Shown: positions 8,714-20,583, counted from the stretch's first letter. The stretch is 47,076 nt of DNA from Chlorobaculum thiosulfatiphilum (GCF_006265165.1 NZ_VDCH01000019.1:1-47076), one strand, 5' to 3'. Translations and numbers: made by a program. The notes: a model not told the origin generated them from the sequence alone.

Positions 8714-9705
8714 AGCGCGAGCCGGAAGAGAGGCGGCCCGTGCTGACCGACCGGTTCGGGCGCACCATCGACTACGTGCGCATCGCCGTCACCAGCGCCT
8801 GCAACCTGCGCTGCACCTACTGCCTGAAGGACAACGCGCCCGCCCAAACGCAGCGGCTCGCCAGCGCTGACGCAGTGCGCCTTATCGCACTCCTTGGCGG
8901 GATGGGCGTAAAAAAAATACGATTCACCGGCGGCGAACCGCTGCTTCACCCAAGCATCGCCGAGCTGGTCAGCATCGCCAAAACGACGCCCGGCATCGAT
9001 GCCGTCAGGATCACCACCAACGGCGTACTGCTCGACCGTCAGCTCGACGCCCTCATTGGGGCCGGGCTGGATGGCGTCAACCTCAGCCTCGACACCCTCG
9101 ACCGCGACAAGTTCATCTCGATCACGCGGCGCGACCGCTTCGAGCAAGTCCGCAACGCGCTCGACAAGCTGCTCGCCACGCCCGGCCTCACGGTGAAGAT
9201 CAACACGCTCATGCTGCGAGGCATCAACAGCGACGAAATCCCGGCATTCGTCGAGCTGACGCGCAGCCACGACGTGACCGTGCGCTTTATGGAGCTGCAA
9301 CCCTTCGACGACAGCCAGATCTGGCGCACCGGCAGGTTCATGGGCGCGGAGATGATCCGCGAGCGGCTCGTCGGCGCATACCCGGAACTCGAAGCCATCA
9401 CCGGCCACTCGACCGAGCACTACAGCTTCCGCCTGCCCGGCCATCGCGGCTCGATAGCGATCATCCCGGCCTTCTCCCGCAACTTCTGCAGCAGTTGCTC
9501 GAAGCTCCGGATCACCGCCGACGCCAAACTGATCGGCTGCCTTTACCACCACGAAAGCATCGACCTCGCACCAGCACTGAACGGTGAAATGAATGAAGAG
9601 GAGATCAAAAAGCGGATCATCGAAGCGGTGCAGCAAAAGCCCAAAGACGGCCTGAAAAGCAGCCACGACACCGCCGCATCGAGCATGTCGCGAATTGGAG
9701 GATAG
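8710..9705 (+). CDS. moaA: GTP 3',8-cyclase MoaA
   Basis: A 331-residue radical-SAM enzyme that starts molybdenum-cofactor synthesis by rearranging GTP. The N-terminal 4Fe-4S cluster motif is CNLRCTYC (C31, C35, C38), followed by the FTGGEPLLHP glycine-rich SAM loop. The second, GTP-binding 4Fe-4S cluster has C260, C263 and C277. The protein ends in Gly-Gly, the tail MoaA needs for activity. It is the last gene of the operon and converges on a MOSC gene, with a palindromic repeat between. moaD and moaE, needed for sulfur insertion, are not in this window. Confidence 0.96.
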   Translation: MKREPEERRPVLTDRFGRTIDYVRIAVTSACNLRCTYCLKDNAPAQTQRLASADAVRLIALLGGMGVKKIRFTGGEPLLHPSIAELVSIAKTTPGIDAVRITTNGVLLDRQLDALIGAGLDGVNLSLDTLDRDKFISITRRDRFEQVRNALDKLLATPGLTVKINTLMLRGINSDEIPAFVELTRSHDVTVRFMELQPFDDSQIWRTGRFMGAEMIRERLVGAYPELEAITGHSTEHYSFRLPGHRGSIAIIPAFSRNFCSSCSKLRITADAKLIGCLYHHESIDLAPALNGEMNEEEIKKRIIEAVQQKPKDGLKSSHDTAASSMSRIGG

Positions 9706-9713
9706 AAAACTAA

Positions 9714-9740
9714 CTGTAGGGGCAGGCCTCGCGCCTGCCC
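9714..9740. repeat. Short palindromic repeat between moaA and the MOSC gene
   Basis: CTGTAGG followed by an 8-bp perfect stem GGGCAGGC/GCCTGCCC (9720-9727, 9733-9740). It is the reverse orientation of the copy at 610-637. It lies between convergent genes and may terminate transcription both ways, though no U-tract follows. Confidence 0.8.
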
Positions 9741-9752
9741 TTGTGGGGAATG

Positions 9753-10187
9753 CTATATAACCACCACCACGCTCCCCGGCGCTACCATGCCCCCCGCCAG
9801 CACCCGGCAGAAAATGCCCTCGCGGGGCATGATACAGTCGCCCGTGGCCTGCTGGATGACGCAGCCGCCGTTGTGGCACTCCTTGCCGATCTGCGTGATC
9901 TCCAGCAAAACCTGCTCGCCGACCCGCAACCGGTCACCGACGGCAAGCGCGACCAGCTCGATGCCTCGCATCACGAAATTTTCGCCGAACATGCCGTACT
10001 CGAGTTCCGGCAGCACTTCGCGCACCAGGTCGATGCTCTCGCCCGCAAGCAGCGAAATCTGCCGGTGCCACTCGCCCGCATGGGCATCGCCCTCGATTCC
10101 CCAGCTTTCCCGAAGTTCGGCGGACGGAACCGGCAACTTGACCGTTCCTTTTTCAACGCTGACGCAAACGGCTTCGAGAACTCCCAT
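9753..10187 (-). CDS. MOSC domain-containing protein
   Basis: A 144-residue single-domain MOSC protein (MOCO sulfurase C-terminal domain). The visible MOSC features are GIEGDAHAG, ISLLAGESI, FGENFV, the GDRLRVGEQVLLEITQ strand and a cysteine in IGKECHNGGCVI. MOSC domains bind a sulfur- or pterin-related ligand and often sit next to molybdenum-cofactor genes, as here. I took ATG 10187 (MGVLEAVCVS) because the family begins there; an in-frame start at 10241 would add 18 residues. It converges on moaA. The precise substrate is unknown. Confidence 0.85.
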   Translation of the reverse strand: MGVLEAVCVSVEKGTVKLPVPSAELRESWGIEGDAHAGEWHRQISLLAGESIDLVREVLPELEYGMFGENFVMRGIELVALAVGDRLRVGEQVLLEITQIGKECHNGGCVIQQATGDCIMPREGIFCRVLAGGMVAPGSVVVVI

Positions 10188-10241
10188 GTGATGCTTTATT
10201 TTTCTGATTGATGGTACGATGTGCAAAAGATACGCATTCAA

Positions 10242-11015
10242 GCCATGTCACGGAACTGCCATTCCCGGCGAAAAAAACGCGACCATCAGGTCAGAGTCCT
10301 CAACGATTCGAGACAAAATCAGGAGATGCGACAAAAAAAGCATCCTCAACGGAGCGAGAATGCTTTTATGATTTTTGCAGACTGGACTTCAGCGAAATCC
10401 GGCACTGGCAATAGCGATAGAGCAAAACCGTTACGCCTCCGATCTTGAATCGCTGAATTGCTCCGGCAGCGCGAAACAATACCCGACGCTATTCCACTAA
10501 CGCCAAGCAATACATCACCACTCTGCCAGGCGGCATCCTCGCCGTGCAGATGCAGGCCTTCTGTGACGTGAAACAAGACGATAGCCAACATCCAATCATC
10601 GCCATCATCTTATCATAGCAGTAATGACAGATGAAATCTCCGCGTACGCAGAATCAGTCAAAGCGTAGCGATTCACGAGAATCCGAAGTGCCGCGCCGCT
10701 GCGCTCCTCGCAGTTCCAGGCCTCGGCCGGAGCATTTGCCGTTAACGTGATGGCAGACTGGTCGCGCGGTTTTTGGCGTACCGGCTTGTTACGGCAAGCG
10801 GAAAATCCGCCTGAGTACATCGCAAAACGTGATGATAGTACATGTTGTGTTGTGTATGTTTAGGATTTCGTGCTTACCTTTGGGGTAAATTCGCCAACCA
10901 GCCATTCGAGGACATGCGGGATTCTCAGCAGCATCACTTCTTGCGCAGCTCCAGCGTCCGGCAGTCCGTCTCTCCCTTACCATCATTAACCTCATAGTAA
11001 AAGGGGGCTTGCAGT
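10242..11015. other. 774-bp stretch with no supported gene
   Basis: Short minus-strand ORFs at 10346-10591 and 10605-10820 look like no family I recognise and lack ribosome-binding sites. An intrinsic-terminator-like hairpin at 10333-10367 closes the first one. The stretch could be a decayed gene, an untranslated or small RNA, and the promoter of prpE at its right end. Several hairpins are possible, but I see no cobalamin-riboswitch core. Confidence 0.4.
10333..10367 (-). terminator. Orphan terminator-like hairpin
   Basis: On the minus strand AAAAGCAT (10360-10367) pairs with ATGCTTTT (10336-10343), extended by CTC/GAG, and is followed by further T residues. It is bidirectional in base content. 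No recognised gene ends here, so it marks an unassigned transcript. Confidence 0.6.
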
Positions 11016-12917
11016 ATGTCACCACTTTACAGCGACGTTCACCGTCAGTCGATTGAAAACCCGGAAGAGTTCTGGGGCGCGCTTGCTGAAAATCTCCATT
11101 GGTACAAGCCGTGGAACAAGGTGCTCGACGACTCGAATCCGCCGTTCTACCGGTGGTTCGCCGGCGGTGTCACCAACACCTGCTACAACGCGCTCGACCG
11201 ACACGTCGATGAGGGACGCGGCAACCAGATGGCGGTGATCTACGACAGCCCTGTCACCGGCACCATCGAGAAGTTCACCTTCCGCGAATTCCGTGACAAG
11301 GTGGCGCTCTTCGCCGGAGCGCTCCAGGCGCGAGGCGTTCGCAAGGGCGACCGGATCATCATCTACATGCCGATGATCCCCGAAGCGCTCGTGGCGATGC
11401 TCGCCTGCGCCCGGCTCGGCGCAATCCATTCGGTGGTCTTCGGCGGCTTCGCCTCGCACGAACTGGCCGTGCGCATCGACGACTGCAAGCCCAAGGTGAT
11501 CGTTTCGGCCTCCTGCGGCATCGAGCATGGCAAGATCATCGACTACAAGCGGCTGCTCGACTTCGCCATCGAGCTGGCCCACTTCAAGCCCGAAATCTGC
11601 ATCATCCACCAGCGCGAGCAACTGAAAGCCGAGCTGAACGAGGAGCGCGACCTGACCTGGAAGCAGGCGCTGCTCGGCGTCGCTCCGGCGCAATGCACGC
11701 CCGTTGAATCGACCGATCCGCTCTATATTCTTTATACCTCCGGCACCACCGGCCAGCCGAAGGGCATCGTGCGCGACAACGGCGGGCACATGGTGGCGAT
11801 GAAGTGGACAATGGAGAGCGTCTATAACGTCAAGCCGGGCGAGGTGTTCTGGGCGGCCAGCGACGTCGGCTGGGTGGTGGGCCACTCCTACATCGTCTAT
11901 GCTCCGCTCTTGCACGGCTGCACGACGATCGTCTTCGAGGGCAAGCCGGTCGGCACCCCCGATCCCGGAACCTTCTGGCGCATCATCAGCGAGCACGACG
12001 TTTCGGTGATGTTTACCGCGCCGACCGCATTCCGGGCGATCAAAAAGGAGGATCCCGAGGGCAACTACATCCGCCGCTACAACTTCTCGAAGTTCCGGAC
12101 GCTCTTCCTGGCGGGCGAGCGGGCCGATCCCGACACGGTGCGCTGGGCCGAAAAGCAGCTCAAGGTTCCGGTGATCGACCACTGGTGGCAAACCGAGACC
12201 GGCTGGGCCATCGCGGCCAACTGCCAGGGCATCGAGCCTGGCCCGGTCAAGTACGGCTCGGCGTCGAAAGCGGTGCCAGGCTACGATGTGAAGGTGGTCA
12301 ACGAGGCGCTCGAAGAGCTTCCGCACGGCACGATGGGCGACATTGTCGTCAAGCTGCCGCTGCCCCCCGGCACCATGACGACGCTCTGGCGGGCCGATAT
12401 CCGCTTCGTCGAGAGCTACATGAAGAACTTCCCCGGCTACTACCAGACCAGCGACGCCGGCTACATCGACGAGGATGGATATATCTATATCATGTCGCGC
12501 ACGGACGACATCATCAACGTCGCGGGCCATCGCCTCTCGACCGGAGCCATCGAGGCGGAGCTGTGCGAGCACCCCGACGTGGCCGAAAGCGCGGTGATCG
12601 GTGTGCACGACGACCTCAAGGGCGAAGTGCCGCTGGGATTCCTCGTGCTCAAATCGGGCGTCGATACGCCGCCGGAGATGATCGTCAAACACGTCATCGA
12701 GTACGTGCGCGAGAACATCGGCCCGGTCGCCTCGTTCAAGCAAGCGATCATCGTCATGCGACTGCCGAAAACCCGTTCGGGCAAAATCCTCCGCGCCACG
12801 ATGCGCAAGATCGCCAACTCGGAGGCCTACACCATACCGCCGACCATCGACGACCCGGCAATCCTCGACGAAATCAAAGAGGCCCTGCAAACCATTGGCT
12901 ATGCAAAAACTTCGTAA
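11016..12917 (+). CDS. prpE: Propionate--CoA ligase (PrpE/ACSS3 type)
   Basis: A 633-residue AMP-forming acyl-CoA synthetase. It has the ATP loop YTSGTTGQPKG near residue 240, HWWQTETGW, the hinge SRTDDIINVAGHRLSTG, and the catalytic lysine motif TRSGKILRATMRK near residue 590. The wording YTSGTTGQPKGIVRDNGGH, the motif around that lysine and the end YTIPPTIDDPAILDEI match propionyl-CoA synthetases more than acetyl-CoA synthetases. The neighbours, which convert propionyl-CoA to succinyl-CoA, support this. An AGGGGG Shine-Dalgarno sequence precedes the ATG. Acetate activation as a side or main activity cannot be excluded. Confidence 0.88.
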   Translation: MSPLYSDVHRQSIENPEEFWGALAENLHWYKPWNKVLDDSNPPFYRWFAGGVTNTCYNALDRHVDEGRGNQMAVIYDSPVTGTIEKFTFREFRDKVALFAGALQARGVRKGDRIIIYMPMIPEALVAMLACARLGAIHSVVFGGFASHELAVRIDDCKPKVIVSASCGIEHGKIIDYKRLLDFAIELAHFKPEICIIHQREQLKAELNEERDLTWKQALLGVAPAQCTPVESTDPLYILYTSGTTGQPKGIVRDNGGHMVAMKWTMESVYNVKPGEVFWAASDVGWVVGHSYIVYAPLLHGCTTIVFEGKPVGTPDPGTFWRIISEHDVSVMFTAPTAFRAIKKEDPEGNYIRRYNFSKFRTLFLAGERADPDTVRWAEKQLKVPVIDHWWQTETGWAIAANCQGIEPGPVKYGSASKAVPGYDVKVVNEALEELPHGTMGDIVVKLPLPPGTMTTLWRADIRFVESYMKNFPGYYQTSDAGYIDEDGYIYIMSRTDDIINVAGHRLSTGAIEAELCEHPDVAESAVIGVHDDLKGEVPLGFLVLKSGVDTPPEMIVKHVIEYVRENIGPVASFKQAIIVMRLPKTRSGKILRATMRKIANSEAYTIPPTIDDPAILDEIKEALQTIGYAKTS

Positions 12918-12935
12918 AACAGAAAAACCGTCACC

Positions 12936-13361
12936 ATGATCGACAGAATCGACCATATCGCCATCGCGGTTGAGCATCTCGACAGCGCCATTGATACCTG
13001 GACGAACCTCCTCGGATGCGACCGCTCAGCGGTCACGATCCACGAGGTGCCGTCAGAAAAGGTGCGCGCGGCCTTCATTGCCGTGGGCCAGACAAAAATC
13101 GAACTGCTCGAACCGCTTGGCGATGACGGCCCGATTGCTAAATTCCTTTCGAAGAATGGCGAAGGAATGCACCACATCGCGCTCGCGACCGACGACGCGG
13201 CGGCGGAGGCCGAACGGGCTGCGGCCCTCGGCATCACGCCTCTTGGCGAGCCTTCGACGGGCGCGGGAGGCAAGAAGATCGTCTTTCTCCATCCCCGCCA
13301 GACCAACCGTGTGCTTGTTGAATTCGTTGAACCCAAACCCGATCATTCATTCATCCAGTGA
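12936..13361 (+). CDS. mce: Methylmalonyl-CoA epimerase
   Basis: A 141-residue vicinal-oxygen-chelate protein that interconverts (S)- and (R)-methylmalonyl-CoA. Likely metal ligands are H7 (IDHIAIAV), H79 or H80 (GMHHIALA) and E129 (VLVEFVE), with Q52 near the site. Length and motif spacing are those of bacterial Mce. It lies 18 bp after prpE and its stop overlaps the GTG start of the carboxyltransferase gene. Without the epimerase, the carboxylase product could not feed the mutase, so its place in the operon is functional. Confidence 0.95.
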   Translation: MIDRIDHIAIAVEHLDSAIDTWTNLLGCDRSAVTIHEVPSEKVRAAFIAVGQTKIELLEPLGDDGPIAKFLSKNGEGMHHIALATDDAAAEAERAAALGITPLGEPSTGAGGKKIVFLHPRQTNRVLVEFVEPKPDHSFIQ

Positions 13362-15145
13362 CCGTGAAACACTTTTTCCTGCCTTTCGAGAAAACAAAGG
13401 GGTTCAGCTACAGCGCGAAGTCAATTGAACGACTTTCGGAATATGAAAAATACCAGCTCTCCTTCCACCCCGAACGCCCGAAATACCTCGACTACCTCGC
13501 GGTTTTCGACAACGTGGAGGAGTGCCTGTCCAGCGACCTGCACGGCAGTTGCCTGATCCAGACCCACCGCGCCGAACTCCGACGTGATGGCGTTGCGTGG
13601 CCGGTGATGCTCATCGGCCAACAATCCGCGCCAACCTCCGATTTTGGCGAGCTGACCAGAATCATGCAGGACGAGGCCGAGGTCAAAAAGTGGAACCACG
13701 GCATGCCCACCCCCGTCGCCTTCGGGAAGGCGATCGAGGCGATAGCCATCGCGGAGCGCGAGAACCGCACCGTCATCACGGTGATCGACACGGCGGGAGC
13801 CGACCCGACCGAGGAGTCCGAAGCCGGAGGCATCGCCTGGAAGATCGGGCGCTGTATGCAGTCGCTCGCCGAGGCGACGGTGCCGACCATCTCGGTCATC
13901 ATCAATCGCGGATGCAGCGGCGGAGCCATCGCGCTCACCGGCTGCGACGCCGTGCTGGCCATGGAGTACTCGACCTATCTGGTCATCTCGCCCGAAGCGT
14001 GCTCGTCGATTCTGTTCCACACGAGGAACAAGGCGAACCTCGCCGCCGAAATCTCGCAGATCACCTCGAAGGAGGGGCTGAAAAATGGCATCGTCGATGA
14101 ACTGATCCCCGAACCAGCAGGCCCGGCGCACCGCTTCCCCGCCGAGGCGCTCGAATCGTTCCGCGAGGTACTCGGACGGCGCATCGAAGCGTTCGGCAAA
14201 GCGCCCGTCGAATCGCTTCAGGAGCGGCGCATCGAGCGCTGGCGGAAGATCGGCCAGTGGGAAACGGCGACCGAGGAACAGATTGCAAGCTATGAAAAAC
14301 AGGTCTCGAATTTTATCCCGAAGCCCGAACGGAACCTTTTCATCCCCCGCCACAAGCGCTGCCGGAACGATGAAAAACGGCAAATCGCCGATCCGGTACT
14401 CTACAGCAAACTGCTCTCGAACAACTTTGTGTGCTGCGTCTGCGGATTTCGTTACACCCGGCTGACCGCGCACGACTACATCGGCCTGCTGCTCGACGAG
14501 AACTCGTTCACCGAGCACCCGGAGACCCGCTACATCGTTGATCGCGACATTCTCGGCTTCCCCGACTACGCCGTCAAGCTGCGCGAGGCTCGCGAAAAAA
14601 ACGGCATGGCGACGGCGCTCATCACCGGCGACGGCACGGTCGAGGGACGCGAAGTGGTGGTTTGCGCCACGAGCTTCGGATTCCTCGGCGGCTCGTTCTG
14701 CATGTCCACCGGCGAAAAGATATGGCGAGCCTCGCGGATCGCCATCGAGCGCCGCCGCCCGCTCATCGTCCAGGCGGCGGGCGGCGGGGCGCGAATGCAC
14801 GAAGGGTGCTCCTCGATGGTGAGCATTCCGAAAATTCACCTCGCGCTCTCGCTCGTCGAGCAGGCGGGGCTGCCGGTCATCACCATCGTCACCGACCCGA
14901 CGCTCGGTGGCGTGGCCATCGGCTTCGGCTCGCGCGGCATACGGATTTTCGAGCACAACGCGGGCAACATCGGCTTTTCGGGCAAGCGCGTGATCGAACA
15001 ATACACCGGCAAAAAAACCTCGAAAGAGTTCCAGACCACCGGCTGGCTCCAGCAGAAAGGCTTCGTCGATCTGGTGGCCCATCCGCTCGAACTGAAAAGC
15101 CGCATCGCCGGAATCATCGCCAACCGGACACCTGAACAACCCTGA
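13358..15145 (+). CDS. AccA-AccD-type fusion acyl-CoA carboxyltransferase
   Basis: A 595-residue fusion of both carboxyltransferase halves. The N-terminal half (about 70-320) resembles AccA: GMPTPVAFGKA, DTAGADPTEESEAGG, NRGCSGGAIAL and YSTYLVISPEACSSILF. The C-terminal half (about 390-590) resembles AccD: TGDGTVEGREVVV, FGFLGGSF, QAAGGGARMHEG and GFSGKRVIEQ. AccD normally has two CxxC zinc pairs; only a CCVC (359-362) is evident here. By context it carboxylates propionyl-CoA, although the halves belong to the acetyl-CoA family. No biotin carboxylase or biotin carrier gene is nearby, so those must be shared from elsewhere. Start GTG overlaps the mce stop. Confidence 0.85.
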   Translation: MTVKHFFLPFEKTKGFSYSAKSIERLSEYEKYQLSFHPERPKYLDYLAVFDNVEECLSSDLHGSCLIQTHRAELRRDGVAWPVMLIGQQSAPTSDFGELTRIMQDEAEVKKWNHGMPTPVAFGKAIEAIAIAERENRTVITVIDTAGADPTEESEAGGIAWKIGRCMQSLAEATVPTISVIINRGCSGGAIALTGCDAVLAMEYSTYLVISPEACSSILFHTRNKANLAAEISQITSKEGLKNGIVDELIPEPAGPAHRFPAEALESFREVLGRRIEAFGKAPVESLQERRIERWRKIGQWETATEEQIASYEKQVSNFIPKPERNLFIPRHKRCRNDEKRQIADPVLYSKLLSNNFVCCVCGFRYTRLTAHDYIGLLLDENSFTEHPETRYIVDRDILGFPDYAVKLREAREKNGMATALITGDGTVEGREVVVCATSFGFLGGSFCMSTGEKIWRASRIAIERRRPLIVQAAGGGARMHEGCSSMVSIPKIHLALSLVEQAGLPVITIVTDPTLGGVAIGFGSRGIRIFEHNAGNIGFSGKRVIEQYTGKKTSKEFQTTGWLQQKGFVDLVAHPLELKSRIAGIIANRTPEQP

Positions 15146-15148
15146 CCA

Positions 15149-16902
15149 ATGAACGATACTGAATCGCTCTTTTCCGGATTTCCCGCCGTCGATCACGAGC
15201 AGTGGAAGTCCAAAGTGATCGACGAGCTGAAAGGCGCCGAGTTCTCGAAAATCGTCTGGAAGACGCCGGAAGGCTTCGAGATGGAGCCGTGGCATAACCG
15301 CCACACCGCCGTCCGACCCGCGCCGGAGGCGCCATTCCGGCGCTCGACGAACCGCTGGCGAATCTGCCAGCAGATTGCCGTCGAGAGACTTCTCGACGAT
15401 CCGGCGCTGCTTGACGAGGCGCTGACGGGAGGCGCGGAGGCCATTGAGCTGCGCTTCGAGGGCGTCCCTGAGAGCGCCGAAGTGGTGCGGCTGCTCGAAG
15501 CGCTGCGGAGCCTCGAGCTGGCGAAAACCGCGCTCTACTTTTCGGGAGCCATCGGCGATCCGGCGGCGTTGCTCGACGCGCTCGCGGCGCTGCCCGGCTT
15601 CGCCGCGAACTCCGGCGCAGTGCTCTTCGACGCGCTTGCGAGTCGAGACGGCGCGCTGCCTCTGCCGACGGCGGATATGCGACATTCGGGATTCCGCACG
15701 ATTGCCGTCGATACCGTGCGCTTCAACGAGGCGGGCGCGACCATCACGCAGGAGCTGGCCTTCGCGCTGGCGGGCGCGAGCGACTGCCTCAGCCGCCTGA
15801 CCGAGGCCGGAGCGGATGCAAGCGAGGCCGCCGCCGCCATCGAAATCGTGTTCGCCGCCGGAACCAGCCACTTCCCCGAGCTTGCCAAGCTGCGGGCGCT
15901 CCGCGCGATGTGGCCGCAACTACTTGCCGCGTACGGCGTTGCGGCGGATGCGATGCCGGAGCCGCGCCTGTTCGTGCGTTCGTCAACCCGCTCGATCTCG
16001 GCGCTCGACCCGTACACCAACCTCCTGCGCCTCTCGACCGAAGCGCTTGCGGCCATCCTCGGCGGCTGCGACACGCTGCAACTCGCGCCGTTCGAGAGCG
16101 CCGGTTCGGTCAGCCCGGAGTTTGCGGAACGGATCACGCGCAACATCCACCTCCTGTTGCGCGAGGAGTCGAACCTCGGCCACGTCGTCGATCCAGCAGC
16201 CGGTTCGTTCTATATCGAAACGATGACCGCCGCGCTCTGCCGCGAGGCCTGGGCGCTGTTTCAGCAGATCGAAGCGGTGGGCGGCCTCCGCGCTGCCGAA
16301 GCGAGCGGACGCGTCGCGGCGATGATCGCCCCCGCCGCCGAGGCCCGCCGCAAGGCGATCGATACCCGCCACCGGACGCTGGTTGGCATCAACCGCTACA
16401 CCGTGCCGCCCGCCGCCGAAGTCGTGGCCGCGATTCAGCGATACTCCGATGCGACGAAAAGCAGCGGCTACGAGCAGCTCCGGCGGCGCATGATCGCCCA
16501 CGTCGCCGCCGGCGGCGCGACGCCCCGCGCCGCGTTGTGGCTGCACGGCGAACCGTCCAAAAGCCAGCGCGTGGCGGCGTTCGCCGACGACTTCCTGCGG
16601 AGTGGCGGCTTCGAGGTGCTGCCCTCGGTGACGCTCGATCCCGAAACCTGCAACTGCCGCGCCCTCTTGCGCGAAGAGCCGGACATCGTCGTCTTCTGCT
16701 GGAGCGGCGAGAGCGATCTCGCGAGCGTCGCGAAAATCTGTGAAACGATTCAGGAGCTGCGCAAGGAGACGATCATCGTCATGGCGGCCAAACCACCCGA
16801 AAACGCCGCCGAACTGCTGCGGGCGGGTGTTGACCGCTTCATCCACCTCGGCAGCGACGCCCGCGCCGACCTACTTTCGCTGCAACACAAAACCGGAGTG
16901 CT

Positions 16903-16906
<4 letters not shown>
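15149..16906 (+). CDS. mutA: Methylmalonyl-CoA mutase small subunit
   Basis: A 585-residue small (beta) subunit. The N-terminal two thirds align in character with the mutase TIM barrel ([31 protein letters not shown]). The C-terminal domain resembles a B12-binding domain but has GEPSKSQR where active subunits carry DxHxxG, so it cannot provide the cobalt ligand. This is normal for the structural subunit. It starts 3 bp after the carboxyltransferase stop and overlaps mutB by 4 bp (ATGA), so the two subunits are made together. Confidence 0.94.
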
Positions 16907-19022
<2,116 letters not shown>

Positions 19023-19026
<4 letters not shown>

Positions 19027-20042
19027 GCGAACCGAACGAAGCGATGAGCGGCAGGCAACGGCATGAACCGACAATCGGGGAGTTCGTCGAGGGCATCAGG
19101 AGCGGCGACCGTCACCTGCTCAGCCGCGCCATCACGCTCGTCGAGTCCAGCCGCCCGGAGCACGAGTGGCTGGCGCACGAGATTCTCGACCGCTGCCTCG
19201 GCAGTGGAGGCTCTTCGATCCGCGTCGGCGTCACCGGAGCGCCGGGGGCGGGCAAGAGCACCTTCATCGAAGCGCTGGGGCTTCATCTCACCGACGCGGG
19301 CAAGCGCGTCGCAGTGCTTGCCATCGACCCAAGCAGCTCCCGCTCGAAGGGCAGCATCCTCGGCGATAAGTCCCGCATGGAGAAGCTCGCCGCCCGCCCG
19401 GAAGCCTTCATCCGCCCGACGCCGTCGTCGGGCTACCTCGGCGGCGCGGCGCCACGAACGCACGAAACGATCCTCTTCTGCGAAGCCGCCGGTTACGAGG
19501 TCATCATCGTCGAAACGGTCGGCGTCGGCCAGTCGGAAATCGTGGTCAACTCGATGGTCGATTTCATTTTGCTGCTCATGCTCCCCGGATCGGGCGACGA
19601 GCTGCAAGGCATCAAGCGCGGCATCATGGAGATCGCCGACGCCATCGCCGTAAACAAGGCGGACGCGGGACGGCGCAGGATTGCCGAGGTCTCGAAGGCC
19701 GACTGCGAGTCGGCGTTGCGGCTTCTGCCGGAAAAACATCCCGGATGGGAGCGGAAAGTGCTGCTCACCTCCGCGCTCGAAGGCGCGGGCATCAGCGAAG
19801 TGTGGGAAAACATCGAAGAGTTCGCCGCAGCGATGCGGCAAAGCGGCGAGTGGCGCGAGCAGCGACGCGAGCAGTCGCGCCACCTGCTCCACGCCATCGC
19901 CGAAGAGCGCCTGAAACGCGAGTTCTACAACGCCCCGGCGGTCAAAGCCGCAAAAGAGCAGATCGAGCAGCAAGTGCTCGCCGGTTCGCTGAGTCCTTTC
20001 AGCGGAGCCGTTGAGCTGCTGAAAGCATTTCGGGGGAAATGA
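19023..20042 (+). CDS. meaB: MeaB/ArgK-type GTPase, mutase chaperone
   Basis: A 339-residue P-loop GTPase that protects and reloads methylmalonyl-CoA mutase with adenosylcobalamin. Motifs: Walker [10 protein letters not shown] (72-80), [21 protein letters not shown], switch region ETVGVGQSE and the base-recognition motif NKAD. The first candidate start is GTG 19023, overlapping the mutB stop; an internal ATG at 19044 (MSGRQRHEP) is an alternative. It ends the operon and faces uspA across a palindromic repeat. Confidence 0.95.
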
Positions 20043-20057
20043 GCCTCAACCCGCTCA

Positions 20058-20115
20058 GGGCGGCCACAAGAGCCGCCCCTACAGATTGCAATTCAACATT
20101 CAGCATTCATAATTC
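20058..20115. repeat. Palindromic repeat followed by ATTCAT-type repeat
   Basis: GGGCGGC/GCCGCCC (20058-20064, 20072-20078) then CTACAG, followed by CAATTCAACATTC and CATTCATAATTC. The same two elements in the same order occur at 29142-29212. It separates convergent meaB and uspA. Confidence 0.75.
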
Positions 20116-20124
20116 TCCCTCCCC

Positions 20125-20583
20125 CTACCCTTCCCCGATGAACTCCTTCTCATTCGCCTTGACGATCAGCACCGGCACTTGCGCCTTGCGCACCACCGCT
20201 TCGGCGACACTGCCCATCAGCAGACGGCTGAGGCCGGTTTTGCCGTGCGATCCCATGATGAGCATACTCACGTCAACATCGAGGATTTGCTGGAGAATCA
20301 CCTCTGCGGGAATTCCGATGATCACGTCAGCGCTCACGTCGATTCCCGCCGCCTTGGCCTGATCGAGCATCGGGGTGAAATCCTCCTTGGCGGCGGCGGC
20401 GAGATCTTCTTCGAGCGGAATGTAGTTCAGGCTCATCTCCGCCGCTATCGGTCGCGGCTCGATCACGTTCAGCAGGATCACCTTCGACCCCATCGATTTG
20501 GCGAACTCACAGGCGTACCGATAGGCATTCTTCGATGCATCGGAAAAATCCATCGGGCAGAGAATCGACTTGATGGTAATCAT
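20125..20583 (-). CDS. Universal stress protein (UspA family)
   Basis: A 152-residue cytoplasmic Usp-domain protein. The N-terminal ILCPMDFSDASKNAYRYA segment and the C-terminal ATP-binding signature GSHGKTGLSRLLMGSVAEAVV (G-x2-G-x9-G-S) show an ATP-binding member. The start is ATG 20583. It follows the SPFH gene by 39 bp in the same direction and may belong to the same transcript as nfeD and the SPFH gene. Its specific role is unknown; family members are induced by starvation and stress. Confidence 0.92.
   Translation of the reverse strand: MITIKSILCPMDFSDASKNAYRYACEFAKSMGSKVILLNVIEPRPIAAEMSLNYIPLEEDLAAAAKEDFTPMLDQAKAAGIDVSADVIIGIPAEVILQQILDVDVSMLIMGSHGKTGLSRLLMGSVAEAVVRKAQVPVLIVKANEKEFIGEG

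Noticed and set aside
10820-11015. Cobalamin riboswitch before the B12-dependent operon
   Set aside because: I looked for a B12-box-like core and supporting helices upstream of prpE and did not see them.
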